64,000 nt of DNA, from the NCBI RefSeq assembly GCF_008973465.1, contig NZ_WBXN01000004.1:5558501-5622500 (forward strand). The letters run 5' to 3'. The position numbers and the translations under genes were made by a program. This DNA is from Streptomyces sp. SS1-1. Lineage in GTDB: Bacteria; Actinomycetota; Actinomycetes; Streptomycetales; Streptomycetaceae. The notes below the pieces were generated by a model, which worked only from the letters and a program-made list of their open reading frames with translations, ran no database searches and was not told where the DNA came from. Shown here in pieces: positions 34,472 through 43,360 of the stretch (within the stretch, counting starts at the first letter, position 1; every line of letters starts with the position of its first letter).

Positions 34472-35695
34472 ATGGGACTGCATGTCGACTCCGAGGCCGG
34501 GCGGCTGCGCCGCGTCATCCTTCACCGGCCCGATCTGGAGCTCAAAAGGCTCACCCCCAGCAACAAGGACGCCCTGCTCTTCGACGACGTGCTCTGGGTG
34601 CGCCGGGCGCGCGCCGAGCACGACGGGTTCGCGGACGTGCTGCGTGACCGCGGGGTCGAGGTCCATCTCTTCGGCGACCTGCTCACCGAGGCCCTGGACA
34701 TCCCGGCGGCCCGGAAGCTCGTCCTCGACCGGGTCTTCGACGAGAAGGAGTACGGGGTGCTCGCCACCGACCACCTCCGTGCCGCCTTCGAGGGGCTGCC
34801 CGCGCCCGAGCTCGCCGAGGCGCTGGTCGGCGGCATGACCAAGCGCGAGTTCCTGGACGCGCACACCGAGCCGATCTCGGTGCGCTTCCACGTCATGGAG
34901 CTCGACGACTTCCTCCTCGCACCGCTGCCCAACCACCTCTTCACCCGGGACACCTCCGCCTGGATCTACGACGGCGTCTCCGTCAACGCGATGCGCTGGC
35001 CGGCCCGGCAGCGCGAGACCGTGCACTTCGAGGCGATCTACCGGCACCACCCCCTCTTCCGTGACGAGGACTTCCACGTCTGGTCCGAGGGGCAGGCCGA
35101 CTACCCGTCCACCATCGAGGGCGGCGACGTCCTGGTGATCGGCAGGGGCGCCGTCCTCATCGGCATGAGCGAGCGCACCACCCCGCAGGCCGTCGAGATG
35201 CTCGCCCACAAGCTGTTCGCCGCCGGATCGGCCCGTACGATCGTCGCCCTCGACATGCCCAAGCGGCGGGCCCTGATGCACCTCGACACCGTGATGACCC
35301 AGGTCGACGGCGACGTCTTCACCCAGTACGCCGGGCTCGGCATGCTCCGCTCCTACACGATCGAACCGGGCGCCGGCGACAAGGAGCTGAAGGTCACCGA
35401 CCATCCGCCCGAGCACATGCACCGCGCGATCGCCGCCGCCCTCGGCCTCAGCGAGATCCGTGTGCTGACCGCCACCCAGGACGTCCACTCCGCCGAACGC
35501 GAGCAGTGGGACGACGGCTGCAACGTCCTCGCCGTCGAGCCCGGCGTCGTCGTCGCCTACGAGCGCAACGCCACCACCAACACGCATCTGCGCAAGCAGG
35601 GCGTCGAGGTGATAGAGATCCCGGGCAGCGAACTGGGCCGGGGGAGGGGTGGACCGCGCTGCATGAGCTGCCCGATCGAGCGCGACCCCGTCTAG
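34472..35695 (+). CDS. arcA: Arginine deiminase
   Basis: This 407-residue guanidino-modifying enzyme converts arginine to citrulline and ammonia. Family motifs are visible: VDSEAGRLRRVILHRPDLEL at the start, FTRDTSAWI, EGGDVLVIGRGAVLIG, MHLDTVMTQVD and the catalytic Cys397 in GPRCMSCP. The ATG 34472 has GGATGGAG upstream. It is followed after 110 bp by ornithine carbamoyltransferase in the same direction, giving the first two steps of the deiminase pathway. No carbamate kinase or arginine/ornithine antiporter gene is adjacent. Confidence 0.95.
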   Translation: MGLHVDSEAGRLRRVILHRPDLELKRLTPSNKDALLFDDVLWVRRARAEHDGFADVLRDRGVEVHLFGDLLTEALDIPAARKLVLDRVFDEKEYGVLATDHLRAAFEGLPAPELAEALVGGMTKREFLDAHTEPISVRFHVMELDDFLLAPLPNHLFTRDTSAWIYDGVSVNAMRWPARQRETVHFEAIYRHHPLFRDEDFHVWSEGQADYPSTIEGGDVLVIGRGAVLIGMSERTTPQAVEMLAHKLFAAGSARTIVALDMPKRRALMHLDTVMTQVDGDVFTQYAGLGMLRSYTIEPGAGDKELKVTDHPPEHMHRAIAAALGLSEIRVLTATQDVHSAEREQWDDGCNVLAVEPGVVVAYERNATTNTHLRKQGVEVIEIPGSELGRGRGGPRCMSCPIERDPV

Positions 35696-35738
35696 ACGGG
35701 ACGGGCAGGTGAGCGGGAAGGTCGTGGCGGAGGGTACC

Positions 35739-35770
35739 GTATATAAATTCTGAAGTTCGTATAGACTTCC
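35739..35770 (+). promoter_or_regulatory. AT-rich promoter/operator before the OTC gene
   Basis: An unusually AT-rich patch (TATATAAATTC) is followed by a GAAGT/ACTTC inverted repeat (35752-35756 and 35765-35769) 36 bp before the OTC start. It is a likely promoter, and an ArgR-type site is possible but not a clear match. Confidence 0.45.
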
Positions 35771-35805
35771 ACCGTCCTAGTCCCCCGCATCCCTGGAGCG
35801 CCCCC

Positions 35806-36813
35806 ATGGCGACTGTCCCGACCGCCCTCGCCGGCCGCCCCTTCCTCAAGGAGCTCGACTTCACCCGGGAGGAGTTCCTCGGGCTCGTCGAGCTGGCCGC
35901 CGAGCTGAAGGCGGCCAAGAAGGCCGGGGACGAGACCCAGTATCTGCGCGGCCGGAACATCGCCCTGATCTTCGAGAAGACCTCGACGCGCACCCGCTGC
36001 GCCTTCGAGGTCGCCGCCGCCGACCAGGGCGCCTCCACGACCTACCTGGACCCTGCGGGCTCCCAGATCGGCCACAAGGAGTCCGTGAAGGACACCGCCC
36101 GGGTCCTCGGACGGATGTACGACGGGATCGAGTACCGGGGGGACAGCCAGGCCAAGGTCGAGAAGCTGGCCGCCTTCGCGGGCGTGCCCGTCTTCAACGG
36201 CCTCACCGACGACTGGCACCCCACCCAGATGCTGGCCGACGTGCTCACCATGACCGAGCACTCCGCCAAGCCCGTCACGGACATCTCCTTCGCCTACCTG
36301 GGCGACGCCCGCTTCAACATGGGCAACTCCTACCTGATCACCGGCGCCCTGCTGGGCATGGACGTCAGGATCGTCGCCCCGCAGGCGTACTGGCCGGCCG
36401 CGTCGGTCGTCGAGCGCGCGCAGGAGCTCGCCGCCGTCAGCGGCGCCCGCGTCACCCTCACCGAGAAGGCCGACGAGGGCGTCCTCGGCGCCGACTTCGT
36501 CGCCACCGACGTCTGGGTGTCCATGGGCGAGCCCAAGGAGGTCTGGGACGAGCGGATCGCCGCCCTCGGCCCCTACGCCGTGACCATGGACGTCCTGCGG
36601 GCCACCGGCAACCCGGACGTCAAGTTCCTGCACTGCCTGCCGGCCTTCCACGACCTCGGCACGAAGGTCGGCCAGGAGATCCACGCCTCCCACGGCCTGA
36701 CCTCCCTGGAGGTCACCGACGAGGTCTTCGAGTCGGAGCACTCGGTGGTCTTCGACGAGGCGGAGAACCGCCTGCACACGATCAAGGCGGTCCTGGTGGC
36801 GACCATGGGCTGA
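35806..36813 (+). CDS. argF: Ornithine carbamoyltransferase
   Basis: This 335-residue enzyme has the carbamoyl-phosphate motif STRTRC (in FEKTSTRTRCAFEV), the ornithine-binding FHCLP-type HCLPAFHD and the DVWVSMGE segment. It interconverts ornithine plus carbamoyl phosphate and citrulline. Placement next to arcA points to a catabolic role (arcB-like), but an argG gene elsewhere in the window and the unclear operator leave biosynthesis open. Its 3' end is 10 bp from the convergent HATPase gene. Confidence 0.95.
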   Translation: MATVPTALAGRPFLKELDFTREEFLGLVELAAELKAAKKAGDETQYLRGRNIALIFEKTSTRTRCAFEVAAADQGASTTYLDPAGSQIGHKESVKDTARVLGRMYDGIEYRGDSQAKVEKLAAFAGVPVFNGLTDDWHPTQMLADVLTMTEHSAKPVTDISFAYLGDARFNMGNSYLITGALLGMDVRIVAPQAYWPAASVVERAQELAAVSGARVTLTEKADEGVLGADFVATDVWVSMGEPKEVWDERIAALGPYAVTMDVLRATGNPDVKFLHCLPAFHDLGTKVGQEIHASHGLTSLEVTDEVFESEHSVVFDEAENRLHTIKAVLVATMG

Positions 36814-36823
36814 GCGCCCCTGG

Positions 36824-37276
36824 TCAGTGCGGCCGGCGCTGGGCGGGCACGGCCGGCAGGCGGAACCAGACCGCCTTGCCGGACTCCGTCGGGCGGTGGC
36901 CGCACGACGAGCTGAGCGCCCGGATCAGCAGCAGGCCCCGGCCGTGCTCCTGCCACGGGTCGGGCTCCTCCACCACGGGCCGCGTCAGATGCCCCGGCGG
37001 CGCCGGGTCCGGGTCGTGGACCTCGACCTGGCAGCCCGACGGGTGCAGGGCCACCACCAGCTCGATCGGGCCGTCGCCCGGCGTGTGCTCCACGGCGTTC
37101 GCGACCAGCTCCGCCGTCAGCAGCTCCGCGGTGTCGCAGTCCGCGGCGTGCTCCAGCTCCGCCAGCGCCGTACGGACCAGGGCGCGCGCGACCGGCACGG
37201 CCGCGGCGGTGTGCGGCAGCGCGACGCGCCAGGAGGCGGAGGACAGAGGGCGATCGTGCAAGGCGGGTCCGTTCAT
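36824..37276 (-). CDS. RsbW-like ATP-binding (anti-sigma-type) protein
   Basis: This 150-residue single HATPase_c domain shows the N-box ELLTAELVANAVEHTP, G1 VEVHDPDPAPP and G2 EHGRGLLLIRALSSS, followed by GKAVWFRLP. Streptomyces contain many such stand-alone kinases that bind sigma or anti-anti-sigma factors. No partner gene is adjacent. Confidence 0.83.
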   Translation of the reverse strand: MNGPALHDRPLSSASWRVALPHTAAAVPVARALVRTALAELEHAADCDTAELLTAELVANAVEHTPGDGPIELVVALHPSGCQVEVHDPDPAPPGHLTRPVVEEPDPWQEHGRGLLLIRALSSSCGHRPTESGKAVWFRLPAVPAQRRPH

Positions 37277-37545
37277 GAGCAGGCTGTCCTGCTTTCAACC
37301 TTATGAATGGTACGGCGCCGTCCGTCCGAACGACCGGCGGGCACCGCCCGGGGCCATCGCCCCGGCTGCTGGGCGGCATACCCACGCCGGCACCCGGCCC
37401 GCCCGCCGGAGCCTTGCCGTTACACGCGCGTCGACGAGTCGTGACGGATGTGACAGCCGCAGGTCACGCCCCGTCGCCGTCGAGCGCGCCCGAACGGCTT
37501 ATCGCGCGGTCGTGACGACAGTCAAAGATGAGTGATAACTTCGGG

Positions 37546-37571
37546 AGTGAGCTCGAAGGGGTGAGCTCACC
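37546..37571 (+). promoter_or_regulatory. Operator-like GTGAGCTC palindrome upstream of the catabolic genes
   Basis: GGTGAGCTCACC (37560-37571) is a perfect palindrome, and GTGAGCTC also occurs at 37547-37554, 14 bp upstream. Together with AGTGATAACTT just before, this looks like the promoter/operator for the enoyl-CoA hydratase operon starting at 37612. PaaX or another local repressor is a candidate. Within the 335-bp gap 37277-37611 nothing else was recognised. Confidence 0.5.
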
Positions 37572-37611
37572 GAGGCAGTGCCCGCCGTCCGCCCTGGGGA
37601 GGCCGCACGTC

Positions 37612-38439
37612 ATGAGTCCCTTCACCGGCTCCGCCGCCCGCACCCCCGACTGGGAGCATCTGCGGGTCGAGCACGCCGACGGAGTCGCCACCGTCACCCT
37701 GGCCCGCCCCGACAAGCTGAACGCGCTCACCTTCGGCGCCTACGCCGACCTGCGCGACCTGCTCGCCGAACTCTCCCGGGAGCGGGCGGTCCGCGCCCTC
37801 GTCCTGGCCGGCGAGGGCCGCGGCTTCTGCTCCGGCGGCGACGTCGACGACATCATCGGCGCGACCCTGTCCATGGACACCGCCCAGCTCCTCGACTTCA
37901 ACCGGATGACCGGCCAGGTCGTCCGGGCCGTACGGGAGTGCCCGTTCCCGGTGATCGCCGCCCTGCACGGCGTGGCCGCCGGAGCCGGTGCCGTCCTCGC
38001 CCTCGCCGCCGACTTCCGGGTCGCCGACCCCACCGCCCGGTTCGCCTTCCTCTTCACCCGGGTCGGCCTCTCCGGCGGCGACATGGGCGCCGCCTATCTG
38101 CTGCCCCGCGTCGTCGGCCTCGGCCACGCCACCCGCCTGCTGATGCTCGGTGACACGGTCCGCGCCCCCGAGGCCGAGCGGATCGGCCTGATCAGCGAGC
38201 TGACCGAGGAGGGACGGGCCGACGAGGCCGCCCAGGCCCTGGCCCGCCGCCTGGCCGACGGCCCCGCCCTCGCGTACGCCCAGACCAAGGCGCTCCTCAC
38301 CGCCGAACTCGACATGCCGCTCGCGGCGGCCGTCGAGATGGACGCCTCCACCCAGGCCCTCCTCATGAACGGCGAGGACTACGCCGAGTTCCACGCCGCC
38401 TTCACCGAGAAGCGGCCCCCCAAGTGGCGGGGGCGGTGA
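37612..38439 (+). CDS. Enoyl-CoA hydratase/isomerase family protein
   Basis: This 275-residue crotonase-fold protein contains GVATVTLARPDKLNALTF, the oxyanion-hole segment GEGRGFCSGGDVDD and HGVAAGAGAVLALAADFRVAD. Glu at the usual hydratase position is not obvious (LSGGDMGAAYLLPRVVG follows). It is 2 bp upstream of the monooxygenase/reductase fusion gene, so both are one operon. In the pathway it would hydrate or open the dearomatised acyl-CoA ring (inference). A ribosome site GGGGAGG precedes the ATG. Confidence 0.85.
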   Translation: MSPFTGSAARTPDWEHLRVEHADGVATVTLARPDKLNALTFGAYADLRDLLAELSRERAVRALVLAGEGRGFCSGGDVDDIIGATLSMDTAQLLDFNRMTGQVVRAVRECPFPVIAALHGVAAGAGAVLALAADFRVADPTARFAFLFTRVGLSGGDMGAAYLLPRVVGLGHATRLLMLGDTVRAPEAERIGLISELTEEGRADEAAQALARRLADGPALAYAQTKALLTAELDMPLAAAVEMDASTQALLMNGEDYAEFHAAFTEKRPPKWRGR

Positions 38440-38441
38440 CC

Positions 38442-40739
38442 ATGGCCGCCCAGGACAGCCCCGACAGCCCCCTGCGCGTCGCCGTCGTCGGCGGCGGCCC
38501 CGGCGGCCTCTACGCGGCGGCGCTCCTCAAGCGCCTCGACCCCGCCCGCCAGGTGACCGTCTGGGAGCGCAACGCCCCCGACGACACCTTCGGCTTCGGC
38601 GTCGTCCTCTCCGACGAGACCCTCGGCGGCATCGAGCACGCCGACCCCGTCGTGTACGCCGCGCTCCAGCGGCACTTCGTCCGCTGGGACGACATCGACA
38701 TCGTGCACGCCGGCACCCGCCAGACCTCCGGCGGCCACGGCTTCGCCGCCCTCGGCCGCAAACGCCTCCTGCAGATCCTCCACGACCGGTGCCACGACCT
38801 CGGCGTCGAACTCCGGTTCCGCTCCGAGGCCCCGGACGTGGACCGGCTGGCCGCCACCCATGACCTCGTCGTCGCCGCCGACGGTGTGCACAGCACCACC
38901 CGCGACACCTACAGCCATGTGTTCCGCCCCCATGTGGCCACCCACCGCTGCCGCTACATCTGGCTCGCCGCCGACTTCGCCTTCGACGCCTTCCGCTTCG
39001 AGATCGCCGAGACCGAGCACGGCGTGATGCAACTGCACGGCTATCCCTATGCCACCGACGCCTCCACCGTGATCGTGGAGATGCGCGAAGAGGTGTGGCG
39101 GGCCGCCGGGTTCGACGAACTCGACGAGCAGGAGTCCCTCGCGCGCTGCGCCAAGATCTTCGCCGACGCCCTCGGCGGGCGCCCCCTGACGTCCAACAAG
39201 TCGGCCTGGACCAGCTTCCGCACGGTCGTCAACGAGCACTGGTCGCACGGCAACGTCGTCCTCCTCGGGGACGCCGCCCACACCGCCCACTTCTCCATCG
39301 GCTCCGGCACCAAACTCGCCGTCGAGGACGCCCTCGCGCTCGCCGCCTGCCTGACCGAACAGCCCGACGTCCCCGCCGCGCTCGCCGCCTACGAAGCCGA
39401 ACGCAGACCCGTCGTCGCCTCCACGCAGCGCGCCGCCCGCGCCAGCCTCGAATGGTTCGAGAACATCGGCCTCTACCTCGACCAGCCGCCCCGCCAGTTC
39501 GCGTTCAACCTGCTCACCCGCAGCCGCCGCGTCACCCACGACAACCTGCGGCTGCGCGACGCCTCCTTCACCGAGGCCGTGGAACGCGACTTCGGCTGCC
39601 CGCCCGGCACACCCCCCATGTTCACCCCGTTCCGGCTGCGCGGACTGACCCTGCGCAACCGCGTCGTGGTGTCCCCGATGGACATGTACTCCGCCACCGA
39701 CGGCGTCCCCGGCGACTTCCACCTCGTCCACCTCGGCGCCCGCGCCCTCGGCGGCGCCGGACTGGTCATGACCGAGATGGTGTGCGTCAGCCCCGAGGGC
39801 CGCATCACCCCCGGCTGCGCGGGCCTCTACACCGGCCGGCAGGCCGAGGCGTGGAAACGCGTCGTCCGCTTCGTGCACACCCAGGCCCCCGGCACCGCCA
39901 TCGGCGTCCAACTCGGCCACAGCGGCCGCAAGGGCTCCACCAAACTGATGTGGGAGGGCATGGACGAGCCGCTGGAGGAAGGCGGCTGGCCCCTCGTCGC
40001 GGCCTCCCCGATCCCGTACCGGCCCGACTCCCCGACCCCACGCGAACTCACCCGCTCCCAGCTCACCGACATCCGCGAGCAGTTCACGGCCGCCGCCTGG
40101 CGGGCCGCCCGCGCCGGCTTCGACCTCCTCGAACTGCACTGCGCCCACGGCTATCTTCTCTCCGGCTTCCTCTCCCCGCTCACCAACCGGCGCACCGACG
40201 CCTACGGCGGCTCCCTCGACCGGCGGCTCCGCTTCCCGCTGGAGGTCTTCGACGCCGTCCGCGCCGTCTGGCCCGAGGAACGGCCCATGACCGTCCGCAT
40301 CTCCGCCACCGACTGGGCCGAGGGCGGCACCAGCGCCGACGACGCCGTGGACATCGCCCGCACCTTCGCCGCCCATGGCGCCGACGCCATCGACGTCTCC
40401 ACCGGGCAGGTCGTCGCCGACGAACGGCCCGAGTTCGGGCGGTCCTACCAGACGCCGTACGCCGACCGGATCCGGCACGCCACCGGTCGCCCGGTGATCG
40501 CCGTCGGCGCCATCTCCTCCTGGGACGACGTCAACTCGCTGATCCTCGCGGGCCGCACCGACCTGTGCGCCCTCGCCCGGCCCCACCTCTACGACCCGCA
40601 CTGGACCCTGCACGCGGCCGCCGAACAGGGGTACACCGGTCCGGGCGCCGTCTGGCCGGCCCCCTACCGGGCGGGCAGCCGCCGCCCGCAGACCGGCCGC
40701 ACCGACGCCCCGAAACCCCGCCTCACCCTCGGCGGCTGA
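38442..40739 (+). CDS. FAD monooxygenase/OYE-type reductase fusion acting on an aromatic acyl-CoA
   Basis: This 765-residue protein has an N-terminal FAD-dependent hydroxylase (residues 1-390): AVVGGGPGGLYAAALLK, DDTFGFGVVLSD and VVLLGDAAHTAHFSIGSGTKLA. A C-terminal old yellow enzyme-type FMN domain (about 390-765) follows: PFRLRGLTLRNRVVVSPM, GVQLGHSGRKG, ELHCAHGYLLSGFLSPLTNRR and GRTDLCALARPHL. This architecture is that of 2-aminobenzoyl-CoA monooxygenase/reductase and of bifunctional salicylyl-CoA 5-hydroxylases. The flanking CoA ligase, RidA and hydratase favour a CoA-bound aromatic substrate, anthraniloyl-CoA being the best fit (inference). Confidence 0.88.
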   Translation: MAAQDSPDSPLRVAVVGGGPGGLYAAALLKRLDPARQVTVWERNAPDDTFGFGVVLSDETLGGIEHADPVVYAALQRHFVRWDDIDIVHAGTRQTSGGHGFAALGRKRLLQILHDRCHDLGVELRFRSEAPDVDRLAATHDLVVAADGVHSTTRDTYSHVFRPHVATHRCRYIWLAADFAFDAFRFEIAETEHGVMQLHGYPYATDASTVIVEMREEVWRAAGFDELDEQESLARCAKIFADALGGRPLTSNKSAWTSFRTVVNEHWSHGNVVLLGDAAHTAHFSIGSGTKLAVEDALALAACLTEQPDVPAALAAYEAERRPVVASTQRAARASLEWFENIGLYLDQPPRQFAFNLLTRSRRVTHDNLRLRDASFTEAVERDFGCPPGTPPMFTPFRLRGLTLRNRVVVSPMDMYSATDGVPGDFHLVHLGARALGGAGLVMTEMVCVSPEGRITPGCAGLYTGRQAEAWKRVVRFVHTQAPGTAIGVQLGHSGRKGSTKLMWEGMDEPLEEGGWPLVAASPIPYRPDSPTPRELTRSQLTDIREQFTAAAWRAARAGFDLLELHCAHGYLLSGFLSPLTNRRTDAYGGSLDRRLRFPLEVFDAVRAVWPEERPMTVRISATDWAEGGTSADDAVDIARTFAAHGADAIDVSTGQVVADERPEFGRSYQTPYADRIRHATGRPVIAVGAISSWDDVNSLILAGRTDLCALARPHLYDPHWTLHAAAEQGYTGPGAVWPAPYRAGSRRPQTGRTDAPKPRLTLGG

Positions 40740-40751
40740 CCCGCGGAAGGC

Positions 40752-41564
40752 TCACAGACCGGCGAACACGGCCCCCGCGTCCCGCAGCCGCTCGTGCAGC
40801 CCGCGGAAGACGGCGGCCGACCGCGCGCCCGGCCAGTGCGGCGGCAGCAGCCGCGCGGGCAGCCCCGGATCGACGTACGGCAGATGCCTCCAGGAGTCCA
40901 GCGCGAGCAGATAGTCGCGGTACGCCTCCTCCGGATCGGTGTCCGCCCGCCGCTCCCAGGCGCGCAGCACGCGCGCGTGCCGGTCGAGGAACGCCTCGTG
41001 CTCCTTCGCGATCGCGGCCAGGTCCCACCAGCGGGCGACGGCCTCGGCGGTCGGCGCGAAACCGAGATGCTCCCCGCGGAAGAAGTCCACGTACGCGTCG
41101 AGCCGCAGCCGCTCCAGGCTGTGCCGCGCCTCCTCGTGCAACCGGGCGGGCGCGATCCACACACCCGGCGCCGCCGTCCCGAAGCCGAGCCCGGCCAGCC
41201 GCGAGCGCAGGACATGCCGCTTCTGCCGCTCCGACTCCGGCACCGAGAACACCGCGAGCACCCAGCCCTCGTCCTCCGGCGGCGCGGTCGCGTAGATACG
41301 GCGGTCACCGTCGTCGAGCAACTGGCGGGCCTCGGACGACAGTTCGTAGCCCGCCGCGCCCCGGTCCGTCCGGGCCGGCAGCAGCAGGCCGCGCCGCTTC
41401 AGCCGGGACACCGACGAGCGGACGGAGGGCGCGTCGACGCCCACCGCCGCCAGCAGTCTGATCAGCTCGGCCACCGGTACGGGGCCGGGCATATGGCGGC
41501 CGTAGGCGCCGTAGAGCGTGACGATGAGAGACCGTGGTGCATGCTGGTCGGACACGTTGATCAT
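40752..41564 (-). CDS. PaaX-family transcriptional regulator
   Basis: This 270-residue protein has an N-terminal winged helix (RSLIVTLYGAYGRHMPGPVPVAELIRLLAAVGVDAPSVRSSVSRLKRRGLL), a central PaaX domain and the C-terminal helical part with YRDYLLALDSWRHLPYVDPGLP and LPPHWPG. PaaX proteins repress aromatic acyl-CoA catabolism and respond to the CoA thioester. It lies 16 bp downstream of the CoA ligase gene on the same strand, so it is co-transcribed with it. Confidence 0.9.
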   Translation of the reverse strand: MINVSDQHAPRSLIVTLYGAYGRHMPGPVPVAELIRLLAAVGVDAPSVRSSVSRLKRRGLLLPARTDRGAAGYELSSEARQLLDDGDRRIYATAPPEDEGWVLAVFSVPESERQKRHVLRSRLAGLGFGTAAPGVWIAPARLHEEARHSLERLRLDAYVDFFRGEHLGFAPTAEAVARWWDLAAIAKEHEAFLDRHARVLRAWERRADTDPEEAYRDYLLALDSWRHLPYVDPGLPARLLPPHWPGARSAAVFRGLHERLRDAGAVFAGL

Positions 41565-41579
41565 CTTAGGTCGTGCGGA

Positions 41580-43193
41580 TCACTGCCGGTCGCCGGGCAG
41601 GTCACCGGCACCGCGCAGCCGGAACCTCTGGAGCTTGCCGGTCGCGGTACGCGGCAGCGCGTCCAGGAAGACGATCTCCCGAGGACACTTGTACGGCGCC
41701 AGCTCCGCCTTGACGAACGCGCGCAGCGCCTCCGCGTCCCGGCGCGCCCCCTCCCGCAGCACCGCGTACGCCACGACGACCTGGCCGCGTGCCTCGTCGG
41801 CGCGCCCCACGACGGCCGTCTCCAGCACGTCCGGGTGCCGCAGCAGGGCCTCCTCGACCTCCGGACCCGCGATGTTGTACCCGGCCGAGATGATCATGTC
41901 GTCGGCGCGGGCGACGTACCGGAAGTAGCCGTCGGTGTCGCGGACATATGTGTCGCCCGTGATGTTCCAGCCGTGGCGCACATAGTCCCGCTGACGCGGG
42001 TCGCCGAGATAGCGGCACCCCACCGGCCCGCGCACCGCCAGCAGCCCCGGCTCCCCGTCCGGCACCTCCCGGCCCTCGGCGTCGACGACCCGCGCCTGCC
42101 AGCCGGGCACGGCCACCCCGGTCGTCCCGGGCCTGATCCGCTCGTCGGCCGCCGAGATGAAGATGTGCAGCAGCTCGGTGGCGCCGATGCCGTTGATGAC
42201 CCGCAGCCCGGTCCGCTCGTGCCAGGCCCGCCAGGTCGCGGCGGGCAGGTTCTCGCCCGCCGACACGCAGCGCCGCAGCGACGAGACGTCGTGCCCGTCG
42301 AGCGCGTCCAGCATCGCCCGGTACGCCGTCGGCGCGGTGAACAGCACGGACACCCGGTGCTCGGCGATCGCCGGCAACAACTGCTTGGGCCCCGCCTGTT
42401 CCAGCAGCAGGGCGCTGGCGCCCGCCCGCAGCGGGACGACCACGAGCCCGCCCAGCCCGAACGTGAACCCCAGCGGGGGACTGCCCGCGAAGACGTCGTC
42501 CTCATGGGGCCGCAGCACATGTGCGGAGAAGGTGTCGGAGATCGCGAGCACATCCCGGTGGAAGTGCAGACAGCCCTTGGGCCGCCCGGTGGTCCCCGAG
42601 GTGAAGGCGATGAGCGCCACGTCGTCGGCGGCGGTGTCCGCCGCCCGGAACGGCGTGTCGGGCGCGGGCCGGTGCAGCAGGTCGTCGGGGCCGTCACCGC
42701 CGTACGTCGTGATGCGCAGCCCCGGCACCTCGGCCTTGGCGAGGTCGTCCACGGCCCGGACGTCGCACAGCGCGTGCCGGACCTCGGCTATCTCGCACAT
42801 GGTCCGCAGCTCGTGCGGCCGCTGCTGGGCCAGCACCGTGACGGCCACCGCGCCCGCCTTCAGCACCGCCAGCCAGCACGCCGCCAGCCAGGGAGTGGTG
42901 GGGCCGCGCAACAGGACCCGGTTGCCGGGGACGACCCCCAGGTCACCGGTGAGCACATGGGCCAGCCGGTCGACATGGGCGCGCAGTGTGGCGTACGTCC
43001 ATGTGGCACCGGCCGGGGTGTGGAACACGGGCCGGTCGCCGTCGGGTCCCGCCAGCAGTTCCGCGGCGGCGTTGAGCCGGTCCGGGTAGTGCAGCTCCGG
43101 CAGGTCGAAGACGAGCTCCGGCCACTGGTCGGGCGGGGGCAGATGGTCCCTGGCGAAGGTGTCGACGTGCGCGGAGCGGTTCAGACCGGCCAT
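41580..43193 (-). CDS. Benzoate/2-aminobenzoate-CoA ligase family protein
   Basis: This 537-residue adenylate-forming CoA ligase has the P-loop-like AFTSGTTGRPKGCLHFH, the VINGIGATELLHIF core, SRYL-like GCRYLGD, GDTYVRDTDGYFRYVARADDMI and the catalytic Lys in RTATGKLQRF. The IGATELLHIFIS stretch matches benzoate-CoA ligases, not fatty acyl ligases. ATG 43193 was chosen (MAGLNRSAHVDTF). It activates the aromatic acid to its CoA thioester, feeding the fusion enzyme. It is divergent from the acyl-CoA dehydrogenase gene across 167 bp. Confidence 0.9.
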   Translation of the reverse strand: MAGLNRSAHVDTFARDHLPPPDQWPELVFDLPELHYPDRLNAAAELLAGPDGDRPVFHTPAGATWTYATLRAHVDRLAHVLTGDLGVVPGNRVLLRGPTTPWLAACWLAVLKAGAVAVTVLAQQRPHELRTMCEIAEVRHALCDVRAVDDLAKAEVPGLRITTYGGDGPDDLLHRPAPDTPFRAADTAADDVALIAFTSGTTGRPKGCLHFHRDVLAISDTFSAHVLRPHEDDVFAGSPPLGFTFGLGGLVVVPLRAGASALLLEQAGPKQLLPAIAEHRVSVLFTAPTAYRAMLDALDGHDVSSLRRCVSAGENLPAATWRAWHERTGLRVINGIGATELLHIFISAADERIRPGTTGVAVPGWQARVVDAEGREVPDGEPGLLAVRGPVGCRYLGDPRQRDYVRHGWNITGDTYVRDTDGYFRYVARADDMIISAGYNIAGPEVEEALLRHPDVLETAVVGRADEARGQVVVAYAVLREGARRDAEALRAFVKAELAPYKCPREIVFLDALPRTATGKLQRFRLRGAGDLPGDRQ

Positions 43194-43360
43194 GGCGGTT
43201 TCGCCCCCTTGCCTCGTGGGCTTCGTGTGGGCTCGCACCAGGAGCGTATCGTGTTGGTGACGGCAGTCAATGGGGCGCGATATCGTCGAGGGGCCCGTCG
43301 AGAGGGTTCGCCGGGCCCGTCGAGAAGGGTCCGCCGGGGGCGGCCCGCAGGAGGTCGGCA

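Noticed and set aside
38379..40613. 744-residue antisense frame over the monooxygenase/reductase gene
   Set aside because: Low-complexity Gly/Ala/Val/Glu translation, no motif, and fully explained by the sense gene.
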